A DNA stretch of 56,997 bases, taken from a virus. The notes under the pieces were generated by a model that did not search any database, was not told the origin of the DNA, and saw only the letters and a list, made by a program, of their open reading frames with translations. Location: the IMG/VR virus record IMGVR_UViG_3300044655_000346, positions 1 through 56,997 of that record. One strand, given 5' to 3'. The translations under genes were made by a program, and so were the position numbers. Below are positions 56,735 to 56,997 of this stretch, piece after piece. Position 1 is the first letter of the stretch, and each line of letters begins with the position of its first letter.

Positions 56735-56876
56735 TTCTCTTTACTGCACTCTCAATCAAATACTTTCGCAGCCACAGGCCGCCGCCCAGTTTGCGCCATT
56801 CCTTAAATTGCTCCTGCGTCAACCGCGCCCCTATGATTTTGGCGTTGGTGGTCAACTCTGTCTTTGGTCTGGGCAT
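56703..56876 (-). CDS. Small phage DNA-binding-like protein
   Basis: 57 residues: MPRPKTELTTNAKIIGARLT, EQFKEWRKLGGGLWLRKYL, then a basic end. The RLTxEQxxEWxxLGGxxWLR pattern recurs in small phage/prophage ribbon-helix-helix-like regulators. It overlaps the winged-helix gene by 32 bp and follows the membrane peptide gene. Confidence 0.7.
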   Translation of the reverse strand: MPRPKTELTTNAKIIGARLTQEQFKEWRKLGGGLWLRKYLIESAVKRNEIRKTPASN

Positions 56877-56987
56877 TCACTTATCCTCGGTCTGGTCCAA
56901 CAAAAATTTGATGACGCAAAAGATCACCAGTAGCGTGATGGTGATGGAGAGCACCGCCACCAGCAAGAAGTTGATTATGGTTTCCAT
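56877..56987 (-). CDS. Single-span membrane peptide
   Basis: 36 residues: METIINFLLVAVLSITITLL, VIFCVIKFLLDQTEDK. One membrane span, acidic end. Starts 10 bases from the window edge so its RBS is only partly visible. Two bases separate... its stop from the next start region; likely co-translated. Function unknown. Confidence 0.55.
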   Translation of the reverse strand: METIINFLLVAVLSITITLLVIFCVIKFLLDQTEDK

Positions 56988-56997
56988 ACGCGCAGCA

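Noticed and set aside
1-56997. Temperate phage or prophage
   Set aside because: No integrase, excisionase, CI-like repressor pair, attachment site or bacterial flank was seen. The regulators at 20736 and 56354 are not sufficient.
1-56997. CRISPR arrays, tRNA or rRNA genes
   Set aside because: No regularly spaced repeats and no cloverleaf or rRNA-like segments were noticed by eye; a tRNA scan would be needed to exclude a divergent tRNA.

Overview
The window is viral. It carries tailed-phage genes with short-tail (podovirus-like) architecture: terminase, portal, scaffold, capsid, head-tail adaptor, stabilisation protein, tail fibres and large ejection-type internal proteins. There is no tape measure, tail tube, sheath or integrase, and no rRNA, tRNA or CRISPR was seen. 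The gene styles (SU10-like capsid and adaptor, RecT/YqaJ recombination pair, phage glycosyltransferases, ART-like internal protein) resemble environmental aquatic phages of Gram-negative hosts. The host is inference only; spanins and an M15 endolysin support a Gram-negative one.

The central observation is that two different phages appear joined. Phage A supplies the two arms: about 1-5.3 kb (end of an SU10-type capsid gene, HNH endonuclease, glycosyltransferase, adaptor, small tail genes, fibre, GIY-YIG endonuclease) and about 43.6-57.0 kb (lysis cassette, stabilisation protein, internal virion proteins, start of a leftward early region). Phage B fills the middle: about 5.9-43.0 kb. The junctions lie in a 610-bp direct repeat, identical by eye, at 5318-5927 and 43007-43616, offset by exactly 37,689 bp. 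B contains one full set of phage genes and A's arms complement each other without duplicating functions. This is what results if a circular 37.7-kb genome is opened into another phage through a shared tail-fibre segment, either biologically (Campbell-type cointegrate) or in assembly. Assembly is the simpler explanation.

B also differs from A in word use. Reading every line I found no GATC from 7090 to 44338, whereas it occurs about every 200 bp in the first 3.7 kb and often after 44.3 kb. The few GATC sites in B's share lie in the receptor-binding genes next to the repeat, so that module may be a recent import.

Layout of B: 7.2-8.4 kb small tail/lysis-edge genes and an HNH-type endonuclease; 8.4-15.1 kb internal virion proteins; 15.1-18.5 kb small late genes, holins, an ATT-initiated overlapping gene pair and an M15 endolysin; 18.5-28.4 kb a leftward early region (methyltransferase, glycosyltransferase, nuclease, Cys-rich exported peptide, SSB-like, HTH, RecT, YqaJ exonuclease, acetyltransferase, many small genes, a sliding-clamp-like protein); 28.4-29.1 kb a divergent non-coding region with a perfect DnaA box, repeats and a terminator; 29.1-42.9 kb rightward packaging, head and tail genes. 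B encodes no recognised polymerase, helicase or primase, so it probably borrows the host replisome, which fits the DnaA box and clamp.

Both phages share a lysis-region pair: an ATT-started membrane protein whose 3' end is overprinted for more than 120 nt by a second membrane protein. A adds an EF-hand putative holin and a nested Rz/Rz1 spanin pair.
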